From Ponticoccus alexandrii (GTDB lineage: Bacteria > Pseudomonadota > Alphaproteobacteria > Rhodobacterales > Rhodobacteraceae): 64,000 nt of DNA. The stretch lies in the NCBI RefSeq assembly GCF_016806125.1, contig NZ_CP047166.1, positions 2,666,001 through 2,730,000 on the forward strand. Reading direction: 5' to 3'. The notes beneath the pieces are model-generated. The model searched no databases and was not told the origin of the DNA. It saw only the letters and a program-made list of their open reading frames with translations. Numbering within the stretch: position 1 is the first letter of the stretch; every line of letters starts with the position of its first letter. A program made the translations under genes and the position numbers. Positions 1-8,388 of this stretch are shown here, piece by piece.

Positions 1-26
1 CCCGTGCCAACCAAAGGAAGACCCCC

Positions 27-353
27 ATGTACCTTGCCATGAACCGCTTCACTGTCCCGCTTGAAAACGCCGCCGAGTTCGAGAAACTCTGGCTGTCGCG
101 CGAAAGCCGCCTGCACGAGCTCGACGGCTTCGTCTCTTTCCACATGCTCAAGGGGCCCGAGGAAGAGGGGCGGATTCTCTATGCCTCGCACACTGTCTGG
201 CAGACAGAAGAGCACTTCCGCGCGTGGACCCGCAGCGACGCCTTCCGCGCCTCCCATGCCTGCGCCGGGCAAAACCGCAAGCTGCACGAAGGCACCCCGC
301 GCTTCGAAGGCTTCCGCGCGATCCAGGAAATCGCGGCAACGCAGGACGCCTGA
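27..353 (+). CDS. Antibiotic biosynthesis monooxygenase (ABM) fold protein, probable IsdG/HmuQ-like haem-degrading enzyme
   Basis: A 108-residue protein, the usual size for the dimeric ferredoxin-like ABM fold. Asn6, Trp67 and His77 sit where IsdG-type haem oxygenases carry their Asn/Trp/His catalytic triad, so oxidative opening of haem to release iron is the likely reaction in the cytoplasm. This is inferred from motif spacing; other ABM proteins act on quinones or polyketides. The start ATG follows an AAAGGAAG ribosome site. A TonB/ExbB/ExbD operon lies about 150 bp downstream on the same strand, which supports a role in haem or iron acquisition. A TonB-dependent receptor, if linked, would lie left of the window. 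Confidence 0.75.
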   Translation: MYLAMNRFTVPLENAAEFEKLWLSRESRLHELDGFVSFHMLKGPEEEGRILYASHTVWQTEEHFRAWTRSDAFRASHACAGQNRKLHEGTPRFEGFRAIQEIAATQDA

Positions 354-385
354 CCGGCGCGCTCCCGGGCGCCATCTGGACACCG

Positions 386-412
386 CCCGATAAGTTGATA
401 AAACTTATCGGG
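386..412. promoter_or_regulatory. Perfect 27-bp inverted repeat, candidate operator upstream of the TonB operon
   Basis: CCCGATAAGTT and its exact reverse complement AACTTATCGGG flank a 5-nt spacer. The repeat lies 32 bp after the ABM gene and about 90 bp before the next start codon. No U-run follows on either strand, so a terminator is less likely than a dimeric repressor site. It does not match the Irr (ICE) or RirA boxes as I know them. Iron or haem control is inferred only from the genes around it. Confidence 0.5.
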
Positions 413-500
413 TATCGACACTCCCGTTCAGCCAAGGATCCGACCGGACCCCAGCCAGACGCGCAACGCTTTGAAGTTTGCACGACAAAAGGCTGGACCC

Positions 501-944
501 ATGACCATGCGACACCCGGGCAAGAGCGCACGCGCGCTGCTTGCCGCAACCCTTCTGGCCCCCGCCATCGCCACGGCGCAGGACGCACAGGGGCAGAACG
601 TCACGCTCGAACTCAACGCCGTCGAGCAGGTGGACGAGGCCTGCCGCATCAGCTTCCTGATCCAGAACGGCCATGACACCGACATCGCGCAGGCGGTCTA
701 CGAGGCGGTGCTTTTCGACACCGAGGGCCGGGTCGACCGCATGACCCTGTTCGATTTCGGCGCCCTGCCCGCCGCCCGCCCCCGGGTGCGGCAGTTCGTG
801 GTGCCCGGCATGGCCTGCGCGGCACTGGGGCGGCTGCTGATCAACGGCGCCGACACCTGCGCGGGCGAAGGCGTAGCCCAGGATGCCTGCGTCAAGGATC
901 TGACCCTGCGCAGCCGCGCCGAAGGCGTCGAGGTGATGGGATGA
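501..944 (+). CDS. Small exported protein of unknown function in the TonB/ExbBD operon
   Basis: I do not recognise a named family. The 147-residue product begins with a positively charged, hydrophobic Ala-rich segment ending near AIATAQ, a plausible signal peptide, so it is probably periplasmic. Four cysteines in the mature part could form two disulfides. The ATG at 501 is preferred over an upstream TTG at 471, which would add an uncharacteristic N-terminal extension; a second ATG lies at 507. The stop codon overlaps the start of exbB, so the gene is very probably translated with the ExbB/ExbD/TonB genes and may be an accessory component of that complex. Confidence 0.65.
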   Translation: MTMRHPGKSARALLAATLLAPAIATAQDAQGQNVTLELNAVEQVDEACRISFLIQNGHDTDIAQAVYEAVLFDTEGRVDRMTLFDFGALPAARPRVRQFVVPGMACAALGRLLINGADTCAGEGVAQDACVKDLTLRSRAEGVEVMG

Positions 945-1588
945 TCGAGACCCTGCGTGACGCGCTGCTGCGCCTTTACGATCTCGGCGGTCCCGTCGTC
1001 CTGCTGCTCTGCGGCCTCTCGGTCGTGGTGCTGACGGTGGTTCTCTACAAGCTCTGGCAGTTCTCGGCGGCAGGCGTCGGGCGACACAAGGCCCTGCAAG
1101 AGGCGGTGGACCACTGGGACGCGGGCCAGCGCGCCGAGGCGCGCCAGGCGCTCGACCGCTCGCGCAGCTACCTGCGCCCGGTGCTGGCCATGGCGCTGGA
1201 CGGCCAAGCCGATGCCGCGCGGCTGGACGCCGAGGCCGAGACCCGCTTCGCCAAGCTGGAACGTGGCTTTCGCGTGCTCGATTCCATCGCGCAGCTGGCG
1301 CCGCTTCTGGGCCTCTTCGGCACCGTGCTCGGGATGATCGCCGCCTTCCAGGCCCTGCAAGAGGCCGGAAGCCAGGTCGATCCCTCGATCCTCGCGGGCG
1401 GCATCTGGGTGGCGCTGATGACCACCGCCGTGGGCCTTGCGGTCGCCATGCCGACCGCCGTGGTGCTGGCCTGGTTCGAGGCCCGGATGGACGCCGAGCG
1501 CGTGCTGGCGCAACGCGCCCTGCATACCGTGCTGTCGCCCACCGGCCGCACCGCCGAGGCGCCCCTGCCCGGGGCCGTCCATGCGTAA
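941..1588 (+). CDS. exbB: ExbB/TolQ/MotA-type proton channel subunit
   Basis: The 215-residue protein has the ExbB layout: one hydrophobic helix near residues 18-40, a cytoplasmic loop, then two helices near 118-140 and 150-180, the second with the usual small-residue pattern (GTVLGM, MTTAVGLAVAMPTA). In this family a pentamer surrounds ExbD and couples the proton gradient to TonB. The ATG overlaps the preceding stop and the 3' end overlaps exbD by 8 bp, so the genes are tightly coupled. TolQ is an alternative name by sequence alone, but the adjacent tonB-like gene and absence of tolAB favour ExbB. Confidence 0.88.
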   Translation: MIETLRDALLRLYDLGGPVVLLLCGLSVVVLTVVLYKLWQFSAAGVGRHKALQEAVDHWDAGQRAEARQALDRSRSYLRPVLAMALDGQADAARLDAEAETRFAKLERGFRVLDSIAQLAPLLGLFGTVLGMIAAFQALQEAGSQVDPSILAGGIWVALMTTAVGLAVAMPTAVVLAWFEARMDAERVLAQRALHTVLSPTGRTAEAPLPGAVHA

Positions 1589-1967
1589 GCGGACCCGCCG
1601 CCGCAGGCTGTCGATGACGTCGCTGATCGACGTCATCTTCCTTCTGCTGCTGTTCTTCATGCTGTCCTCGACCTTCAGCAAATTCGCCGAGGTCGACCTT
1701 ACCGCCGCCGGGTCCGGGGCGACCCCCACCACCGACGCGCGCCCCATGTTCCTGTCGCTTGCCCCCGACAGCCTGCGCCTGAACGGCACGGACCACCCGC
1801 TCGAGGCGCTGGCCGCGGTACTGGCCGCCGAGAAGGGCGGCACCGAGACGCCGCTGCCCGTCATCGTGGCGCTCGGCGAGGGCGTGACCGCGCAGCGCCT
1901 GACCGATGTGCTTGCCATCCTGCGCAGCCAGCCCGGCCTCGCCGTCACAGTCCTGGGGACGTCATGA
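1581..1967 (+). CDS. exbD: ExbD/TolR-type protein, first copy
   Basis: A 128-residue protein with a short basic cytoplasmic tail, one transmembrane helix (SLIDVIFLLLLFFML) and a periplasmic domain, the standard ExbD layout. Asp17 in the helix is the expected proton-carrying residue. The ATG at 1581 is chosen because it places the basic tail directly before the helix; the frame is open further upstream but would overlap exbB extensively. It overlaps exbB by 8 bp and the second exbD by 4 bp. Confidence 0.87.
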   Translation: MRKRTRRRRLSMTSLIDVIFLLLLFFMLSSTFSKFAEVDLTAAGSGATPTTDARPMFLSLAPDSLRLNGTDHPLEALAAVLAAEKGGTETPLPVIVALGEGVTAQRLTDVLAILRSQPGLAVTVLGTS

Positions 1968-2347
1968 ACCGCAAACCCCGCCGCGCCTCGGCAGAGAACA
2001 CCATTCCGCTGATCAACATCGTCTTCCTGATGCTGATCTTCTTTCTTGTGGCCGGCACCCTCGCCGCGCCGCTGGACAAGGAACTGACGCTGGTCTCGAC
2101 CGCCGAGATCGAAACCACGGCCCCGGCGGATGCGCTGGTCGTGCACGCGGACGGGCGCCTGACATGGCGCGGCACCGCCGTCGCCTCGCCCGAGGCCTTC
2201 GTCGCCAAACAACCCGACGCGGCCCGCGCCCGGATGCGCATCATCCCCGACCGCGACCTGCCCGCCGAAACGCTGGTGGGGATCGGCCGCGCGATGCAGG
2301 CGGCGGGGGCGGAACGTGTCGTCATCGTGACCGAAAGGGGCCTGTGA
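1964..2347 (+). CDS. exbD: ExbD/TolR-type protein, second copy, with Asn replacing the membrane Asp
   Basis: A 127-residue ExbD paralogue with the same layout: basic tail, one helix (IPLINIVFLMLIFFL) and a periplasmic domain. The residue matching the conserved proton-binding Asp is Asn18, encoded by AAC. Family knowledge says that Asp is needed for proton coupling, so this copy may act only structurally or in a mixed complex with the first copy, which keeps it. The start overlaps the preceding gene by 4 bp (ATGA) and the stop touches the tonB start. Confidence 0.85.
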   Translation: MNRKPRRASAENTIPLINIVFLMLIFFLVAGTLAAPLDKELTLVSTAEIETTAPADALVVHADGRLTWRGTAVASPEAFVAKQPDAARARMRIIPDRDLPAETLVGIGRAMQAAGAERVVIVTERGL

Positions 2348-3462
2348 TGAAGCTGTCCTCCAGAACCGCGAAGGTGGCCGCGCTGGCCACCGCCCTCGCC
2401 GCGCATGGCGCGCTGGCCGTGGCCACCAACACGCCCGAAGAGACCCTGATGGAAGGCGCCGCCGGCGCCGGAGCGGTGCGGCTGGGCAATGCCTTCGCCG
2501 ACATGGCCGCCGGGACGCTCAGCCCCGACGCAACCAAGGCCGAGGTGACCCCCGCCGAAGCGGCAGAACCCATCGACGAGGCAGACCCCGACACCGCCGA
2601 GCAGAGCCGCCCCGAGGCAACCGAACAGGCCCCGCCCGAGGTCACCGACCGGGCCGAGGCGGAACGCCCGGAACAGCCGCGGCCCAGGCCCGCCGAACCG
2701 GCCCCGCGCCCGCAACAGATCCCGGCGGAAACCGCGGAGCCCGAAGCGGCACAGCCCGCGCCCGCCCTCGCCCCGGCAGAGGTGGCCGTTGCCACCCCGA
2801 CAGAGCCGGTCGAGGCAGAGCGCAGCCCCGAAGCCCTCAGCGCCCAGCCCGCCCCCACCGAGACACCCCAGGCGCTGACCGCCGAGCCCGTCCAACCGCT
2901 GCAAGCGACCCGCCCCGTCGAGACCGCAGCCCCCCCGGAGCCGCAGACAGAGGCCCTGTCCGGCGCCGCCCCCGACAGCGCCACCGTGACCCGCTCCCTG
3001 CGCCCGATCCGCCGCTCCGCCGAATTCGAAGCAAAGCACCAGCCGCCGCCCGCCCCGAAGAAACCGCTCCGGCAGGCCGCACCCGCGAAGAAGCCCGCCG
3101 GTAACGGCAACCAGAACGCCCGCGCCGGGGCCGCCACCGGCTCTGAAACGGCCACCGCACGGCGCAGCGGCAGCGGCGGCAACAACCGCGACGCCGGCAA
3201 CGCGGCGGCCAGCAACTACCCGGGCCAGGTCATGGCCAAGCTGTCGCGCGCAGGCCGCCCCCGGGTCAATGCACGCGGCACGGCAGTGGTCTCTTTCACG
3301 ATCAGCAGCGGCGGCAGCATCGCCCGCGTGGGCCTCGCCCGCAGCTCCGGGTCCTCGGCGCTGGACCGCGCGGCGGTGCAGATCGTCCGCCAGGCGGCCC
3401 CCTTCCCCCGACCGCCCGCCGGCGCGCAACGCAGCTTCTCGATCAATATCCAGGGCCGCTAG
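2347..3462 (+). CDS. tonB: TonB family energy transducer
   Basis: The 371-residue protein starts with a hydrophobic Ala-rich segment (about residues 8-27) that would anchor or export it. A long Pro/Ala/Glu-rich stretch (roughly 60-290) suits a periplasm-spanning arm. The final 80 residues match the TonB C-terminal fold, including YPGQVMAKL, a beta-strand VVSFTI, and the S/T-rich SSGSSALDRAA helix. It should carry ExbB/ExbD energy to outer-membrane receptors. The ATG overlaps the previous stop by one base. It is the last gene of the operon; a dispersed repeat element lies downstream between it and a convergent gene. Confidence 0.85.
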   Translation: MKLSSRTAKVAALATALAAHGALAVATNTPEETLMEGAAGAGAVRLGNAFADMAAGTLSPDATKAEVTPAEAAEPIDEADPDTAEQSRPEATEQAPPEVTDRAEAERPEQPRPRPAEPAPRPQQIPAETAEPEAAQPAPALAPAEVAVATPTEPVEAERSPEALSAQPAPTETPQALTAEPVQPLQATRPVETAAPPEPQTEALSGAAPDSATVTRSLRPIRRSAEFEAKHQPPPAPKKPLRQAAPAKKPAGNGNQNARAGAATGSETATARRSGSGGNNRDAGNAAASNYPGQVMAKLSRAGRPRVNARGTAVVSFTISSGGSIARVGLARSSGSSALDRAAVQIVRQAAPFPRPPAGAQRSFSINIQGR

Positions 3463-3600
3463 CAGCGTCGCCGTCCCGCAGGCGCGGGCGCGCCCCATCC
3501 AGCACCGAAGCCCTGCGCCAGGCACCGCACAGGCAGCCCGCGTGACCGGCCTCAACTCAGGCCATTCCCCGGCCCTGCTATTGCATCGGGCAGGCCCTTT

Positions 3601-3692
3601 CTTCTTTGGTCTTCCTTCTTTGGTCTTCCAAATACCTTGGGGGTCCGGGGGCAAAGCCCCCGGCCGGTCGCCCGGGCAGCGCCCGGGCGAAA
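3601..3692 (+). repeat. Dispersed intergenic repeat, copy A (convergent genes)
   Basis: The core CTTCTTTGGTC occurs twice (3601 and 3615). It is followed by AAATACCTTGGGGG, a GGGGGCAAAGCCCCC hairpin, then CGGTCGCC, a GC-rich stem and GGCGAAAC. It lies between the converging tonB and decarboxylase genes. This copy and the one at 13064-13149 share all modules in the same order. It may serve as a two-way terminator. Confidence 0.7.
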
Positions 3693-3700
3693 CCCGCGCT

Positions 3701-5995
3701 CTATTCCGCCACGCAGTCCGCGAAATAGGCCTTTTCGCCGCTCTCGCCCTCTTCAACCACCAGCCCGTGGATATCGGTCTCGAAGCCCGGGCATTCACGC
3801 GCGAAGACCCGGTTGAAGCGCAGATAGTCGACGATCTTCACGTTGAAGACTTCGCCCGGGATCAGCAGCGGGATGCCCGGCGGATAGGGCGTCACCAGCG
3901 AGGTCGTCACCCGCCCTTCCAGGTCGTCAATGGCCACCCGCTCGGTCCTGCGCCGGGCGATGCAGGAGAACGCCTCCGAAGGCGTCATCGCCGGGTGGTG
4001 GTCGCTGAGATAGATCTCTGTCGACAGCCGCGCCACGTCGTAATGCGCGTAAAGGCTGTGCACGTGCTGGCACAGGTCTTTCAGGCCCATCTTCTCGTAG
4101 CGGGGCTGCTGCGCGGTGAACTCCGGCATGACCCGCCAGAGCGGCTGGTTGCGGTCGTAATCGTCCTTGAACTGCTGAAGCGCCGCCAGAAGCGTGTTCC
4201 ACCGGCCCTTGGTGATGCCGATGGTGAACATGATGAAGAAGGAATACAGCCCGGTCTTCTCGACCACCACCCCGTGCTCGGTCAGGTACTTCGACACGAT
4301 CGAAGCCGGGATCCCGGTCTCGCCGAAGTTGCCCTCGATATCCAGACCCGGCGTCACGATGGTCGCCTTGATCGGGTCCAGCATGTTGAACCCGGGCGCC
4401 ATGTCGCCGAACCCGTGCCACGCGTCCTCGCCAGAGCTTTGCACGCCCTCGGCATCGGTCTTGCGCAGCACCCAGTCGCGGGTGCGGCCCATGCCATCCC
4501 CGTCAGAGCGGAAATCGTCCGGCCCCCAGACCTTGAACCACCAGTCGTCCTCGCCGAACTCGGCATCGACCTTCAGCATGGCGCGGCGGAAATCCAGCGC
4601 CTCGACGACGCTTTCCTCGACCAGCGCGGTGCCGCCCGGGGGCTCCATCATCGCCGCCGCCACGTCGCACGACGCGATGATCGAATACTGCGGAGAGGTC
4701 GAGGTGTGCATCAGGTAGCTCTCGTTGAAGAGGTGCCGGTCGAGCGCCACTTCCTCGCTGTCCTGCACCAGCACGTGGCTGGCCTGACTGATCCCCGCCA
4801 GCAGCTTGTGCACCGACTGCGTGGCATAGGTCACCGACTTCTTCGTGCGCCCGCGCTTGCGGCCCATCGCGTGATACTGGCCGTAGAACGAATGAAAGGC
4901 CGCATGCGGCAGCCAGGCCTCGTCGAAATGCAGGTTCTCGACATAACCGTCCAGCAGGCCCTTGATCTCTTCGGTGTTGTAGAGAACTCCGTCGTAGGTC
5001 GATTGCGTCAGCGTCAGGATGCGCGGCTGCACCTGTTCCGGGTCATAGCCCTCCAGCAGGGGGTTGGCGGCGATCTTGGCCTTGATCGCCTCGGGCTCGA
5101 ACTCGGATCGCGGGATCGGCCCGATGATGCCCCAGTGGTTGCGCGTGGGCCGCAGGAAGACCGGGATCGCGCCGCACATGATGATCGCATGCAGGATCGA
5201 CTTGTGGCAGTTGCGGTCGACCACCACCACGTCACCGGGCGCCACGGTGTGGTGCCAGACCATCTTGTTCGAGGTCGAGGTGCCGTTGGTCACGAAATAG
5301 CAATGATCGGCGTTGAAGATCCGTGCGGCGTTGCGTTCGGATGCCCCGATGGCACCGTTGTGGTCCAGAAGCTGGCCCAGCTCCTCGACCGCGTTGCAGA
5401 CATCGGCGCGCAGCATGTTCTCGCCGTAGAACTGGTGGTACATCTGGCCGATGGGGCTTTTGAGGAAGGCCACCCCGCCGGAATGCCCCGGGCAGTGCCA
5501 CGAATAGGACCCGTCCTCGGCGTAATCCAAGAGCGCCTTGAAGAAGGGCGGCTGGATGCCTTCGAGATAGCTTTTCGCCTCGCGGATGATGTGACGGGCG
5601 ACGAATTCCGGCGTATCCTCGAACATGTGGATGAAGCCGTGCAGCTCACGCAGGATGTCGTTGGGCAGGTGACGGCTGGTCTTGGTCTCGCCGTAGACGT
5701 AGATCGGCACATCGGCGTTCTTCCAGCGCACTTCTTCGATGAAGGCGCGCAGCTTGATCACGGCAGGGTCAAGATCCGGCCCGGCGCTGAACTCTTCGTC
5801 GTCGATGGACAGCACAAAGGCGCTGGCGCGGCTCTGCTGCTGGGCGAACTGGCTGAGATCGCCGTAAGAGGTCACGCCAAGGACCTCGAAGCCTTCTGTT
5901 TCAAGGGCTTGGGCGAGTGCGCGGATACCCAGCCCAGAGGTGTTTTCGGAACGGAAATCCTCGTCGATGATGACGATAGGGAATCGAAACTTCAT
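3701..5995 (-). CDS. Orn/Lys/Arg-type PLP-dependent decarboxylase
   Basis: The 764-residue protein has the full bacterial inducible-type layout: N-terminal wing domain (about 1-130), large PLP domain and C-terminal domain. The PLP lysine is Lys397 in the SVHKLL motif; His356 and Asp358-Glu359-Ala360 form the HxDEAW cofactor-binding motif. It should decarboxylate ornithine, lysine or arginine to a diamine or agmatine in the cytoplasm; the exact substrate cannot be assigned. The ATG follows GAGGAGAGG. It is monocistronic on the minus strand, converging with tonB. Amine-use genes occur 31 kb away (36585-45407), so the cell may both make and recycle polyamines. Confidence 0.85.
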   Translation of the reverse strand: MKFRFPIVIIDEDFRSENTSGLGIRALAQALETEGFEVLGVTSYGDLSQFAQQQSRASAFVLSIDDEEFSAGPDLDPAVIKLRAFIEEVRWKNADVPIYVYGETKTSRHLPNDILRELHGFIHMFEDTPEFVARHIIREAKSYLEGIQPPFFKALLDYAEDGSYSWHCPGHSGGVAFLKSPIGQMYHQFYGENMLRADVCNAVEELGQLLDHNGAIGASERNAARIFNADHCYFVTNGTSTSNKMVWHHTVAPGDVVVVDRNCHKSILHAIIMCGAIPVFLRPTRNHWGIIGPIPRSEFEPEAIKAKIAANPLLEGYDPEQVQPRILTLTQSTYDGVLYNTEEIKGLLDGYVENLHFDEAWLPHAAFHSFYGQYHAMGRKRGRTKKSVTYATQSVHKLLAGISQASHVLVQDSEEVALDRHLFNESYLMHTSTSPQYSIIASCDVAAAMMEPPGGTALVEESVVEALDFRRAMLKVDAEFGEDDWWFKVWGPDDFRSDGDGMGRTRDWVLRKTDAEGVQSSGEDAWHGFGDMAPGFNMLDPIKATIVTPGLDIEGNFGETGIPASIVSKYLTEHGVVVEKTGLYSFFIMFTIGITKGRWNTLLAALQQFKDDYDRNQPLWRVMPEFTAQQPRYEKMGLKDLCQHVHSLYAHYDVARLSTEIYLSDHHPAMTPSEAFSCIARRRTERVAIDDLEGRVTTSLVTPYPPGIPLLIPGEVFNVKIVDYLRFNRVFARECPGFETDIHGLVVEEGESGEKAYFADCVAE

Positions 5996-6326
5996 GAGCC
6001 TCTCCTCGGACGGGCACGGCGATTTGCCCCGTTGTTTCGTCAGCGGCGCGCAAGGTCAAGGGCCGCCATGCGCCCCGGTGGCGGCCTGCCATCGCCCCCC
6101 GTCGCCCTGCCCCGGCAGGAATGCCCGGCCCCGTCGACCCGCCCCTCAGCCCCGGCCCCGGGCCGATCCCACAGGGGGTCCCTTCGTCCTTCGGTGAGGG
6201 GCGACAGACGCAACGCAGCCCCTGACAGTGCCAAGGCGCCGCCCCGCCCGGGGCGCCGTGTCATTCATTTCGCAGGTGCCCCGCGCAACCGTCCGGGCCG
6301 TGATCCCCGGGGGCGCCTGCGGCTGC
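5996..6326. other. Non-coding gap between cydC and the decarboxylase
   Basis: This GC-rich stretch lies downstream of cydC and upstream of the decarboxylase, both minus strand. It holds the decarboxylase ribosome site and presumably its promoter. GC-rich self-complementary sequence near 6233-6260 could fold after cydC, but no clear U-run follows. I saw no supported gene. Confidence 0.4.
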
Positions 6327-8303
6327 TCAGCCCGGTGCGCCCACCGCCTCGACCGCGTCGAACATCGCGTGGCCGCTGCCCCGGTGCATCACCACCAGAA
6401 GCCCGGCCCTGGGCAGGTGGCGGCGGACACCCCAGAGCACACGCGCGGCGGTGGCGTCGTCCAGCCCCTCTGTCGGCTCGTCCAGCAAGAGCAGCTCGGG
6501 CGCCTGCAACAGGCAGCGCGCCAGCGCCAGCCGCCGCGCCTGCCCGCCCGACAACCCGCCGCCGCGCTCGCCCAGCCGCATCTCCAGCGCGCCGCGCGCC
6601 GCGACAACCTCGTCTAGGACAACCGCCCGCAGCACCGCCCAGAGAGCCTCGTCGTCGAAGTCCGCCGTAAGGCACAGCGCCTCGCGCAGCGTTCCCGCCA
6701 TCAGCGCCGAGCGCTGCGGCAACATGGCCACCGTCCGGCGCAGGTCCGCCTCGTCGCGGTCGCAGGGCGCGCGCGCCTTCAGCAGGATTCCCTCCAGCGG
6801 CAGCAGACCGGCGATACCCAGAAGAAGCGTGCTCTTGCCCCACCCCGAAGGTCCGGTCAGCGCCACCGCCTCTCCAGCCTGCACCGTCAGGGAAAGCTCC
6901 GCCCGGTCGACCCGAAGCAGCGGCGCCTTGCCCGGAACCGCATCCGGCGCGCCGTTGCCGACCCACGCCGGTCTTTCGGCGCTCTGGCCCCTGTCACCCG
7001 AGGCGGCGCCGCCGACCGACGACCCCGTCAGGCCCTTGCGGGCAGGCGCACCATGGCGGACGCCCGGGCCGATGCCGCCCGGCGCTCCGGTGCTGGTGGC
7101 CGCGTCCGGGATGCCGCCCGATGGCCCCGTCAGGCCCCTGCGGGCAGACGCTCCATAGCTGGCTCCCGCGCCGACGCCGCCCGTCGCTCTATTGCCGGTG
7201 GTCACGTTCGGGCCGCTGATCGCTGGCCCGGTCAGGCCCTCGCGGGCGGGCACTTCCTGTCGGACATCCGCGCCCATGGCATCCCCGGAGCCACCCCGGC
7301 CACCACGGTCAGCGCCCCCCCCCCGATGAGCCCGCGTCCTGTCAGGAAGCCCCAGCCGCCGCGCCGCGCCCGCCATGCGTCCGATCTCTGCAAGGCCGCG
7401 GCGCAGGGGCAGCACCGTCTCTGCCAGCGCGAGGGCCACGAAAAGGCCGATCACGGCGCGCGGCGCATCCACCGCCCCGCGTCCCAGCAGCAGCGCCCCC
7501 GCGATCAGCGCCGCCGCCACCGTCCCCGCCGCGACGACCGACAAAAGCGCCCCCGCCCGGCGCTCTGCCCGGTCCAGCGCCGCCGTCGCCGCGCGGGCCC
7601 GGGTGTCCTGATCCAGCAGCGCCGCCTGACGTGCGCGCAGCTGCCCCGAGAGGATCAGCGCCTCGCGGTCGCGGATCGCGTCGATCACCCCGCGCCGCAG
7701 CGCCTGTGATCCCGCCTCGGCCGCCTCGGAGGGTGCCAGCGTCGCCCGCGCCAGCAGCCAGAGCACCACAGCCGAGGCCGGCAGCAACGCCGCGAGCACC
7801 GCAAGGGCCACCAGCGGGCCGACCAGCCACCAGAGCGCCGCGAAGACCAGCGCCTGCGTGACAATCCCCGCCGCCACCGGCAGCACGATACGCAGCAGCA
7901 GCCCGTCCAGCGCGTCCACGTCCGACACCACCCGCGTCAGCACCGCCTCGCCGCGCAACCGCGCAAGGGCACGCCCCCCCAGTCCGCCCTGCTGGCGCAG
8001 CACCGTGACCCGCAGCGCCGCCAGCGCCCTGAGCACCGCGTCATGGGTCAGCAGCCGCTCTCCGTAGCGGGCCGCCGTGCGCCCCAGCGCAAGGAAACGC
8101 ACGCCCGCCGAGGGCCGGAAGACGTCGAAGGCAATGCCCAGCCCCGCCAGCCCGGCGATGCCGGTGGCGGTGATGAACCATCCCGAGAGGCCCAGCAGCG
8201 CCGCCCCCATGACCAGCACGACAACCGCCAGCACGGCACCGCGCGCCATGGCCCCGGGCGCCGCGCGCAGCAACAGCGGGATCATGCGCAGAAGCATCCT
8301 CAT
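6327..8303 (-). CDS. cydC: Thiol reductant ABC exporter subunit CydC with an enlarged repeat-bearing linker
   Basis: An ABC half-transporter with N-terminal transmembrane helices and a C-terminal nucleotide-binding domain. Visible motifs are Walker A (GPSGWGKST), signature LSGGQARR and Walker B LLLLDEPTEG. With CydD it exports glutathione/cysteine needed for assembling cytochrome bd. At about 658 residues it is roughly 80-100 longer than usual. The extra length is a Gly/Ala-rich linker between membrane and ATPase domains, holding three 34-residue repeats. The ATG at 8303 is preferred because AGGGGCGG precedes it; another ATG at 8369 is possible. cydD lies immediately upstream. No cydAB genes are visible. 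Confidence 0.85.
   Translation of the reverse strand: MRMLLRMIPLLLRAAPGAMARGAVLAVVVLVMGAALLGLSGWFITATGIAGLAGLGIAFDVFRPSAGVRFLALGRTAARYGERLLTHDAVLRALAALRVTVLRQQGGLGGRALARLRGEAVLTRVVSDVDALDGLLLRIVLPVAAGIVTQALVFAALWWLVGPLVALAVLAALLPASAVVLWLLARATLAPSEAAEAGSQALRRGVIDAIRDREALILSGQLRARQAALLDQDTRARAATAALDRAERRAGALLSVVAAGTVAAALIAGALLLGRGAVDAPRAVIGLFVALALAETVLPLRRGLAEIGRMAGAARRLGLPDRTRAHRGGGADRGGRGGSGDAMGADVRQEVPAREGLTGPAISGPNVTTGNRATGGVGAGASYGASARRGLTGPSGGIPDAATSTGAPGGIGPGVRHGAPARKGLTGSSVGGAASGDRGQSAERPAWVGNGAPDAVPGKAPLLRVDRAELSLTVQAGEAVALTGPSGWGKSTLLLGIAGLLPLEGILLKARAPCDRDEADLRRTVAMLPQRSALMAGTLREALCLTADFDDEALWAVLRAVVLDEVVAARGALEMRLGERGGGLSGGQARRLALARCLLQAPELLLLDEPTEGLDDATAARVLWGVRRHLPRAGLLVVMHRGSGHAMFDAVEAVGAPG
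6945..7250 (-). repeat. Three in-frame 102-bp tandem repeats inside cydC
   Basis: The string GTCAGGCCC recurs at 7027, 7129 and 7231, exactly 102 bp apart. In the protein this gives three imperfect 34-residue units that begin PAREGLTG, SARRGLTG and PARKGLTG and end near SYGA, RHGA and GNGA. A shorter degenerate Gly-rich stretch precedes them. The reading frame is kept throughout, so the repeats add to the linker without breaking the gene. Confidence 0.85.
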
Positions 8304-8388
8304 GACGCCGCCCCTGTTCGCAGGGGCCACCGCGGCGCGGGACCGGGGGCCGGGTGGCAGGCGGCACATGCCGGGTGAAGCGCGCGCC

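Noticed and set aside
1945-3798. A 617-codon minus-strand open frame opposite exbD and tonB
   Set aside because: Gly/Arg-rich shadow of the Pro/Ala/Glu-rich TonB arm.
3269-6670. A 1133-codon open frame on the plus strand antisense to the decarboxylase
   Set aside because: It is a mirror of high-GC coding on the other strand: Arg/His/Pro-rich composition, no domain, and it covers the well-supported decarboxylase.
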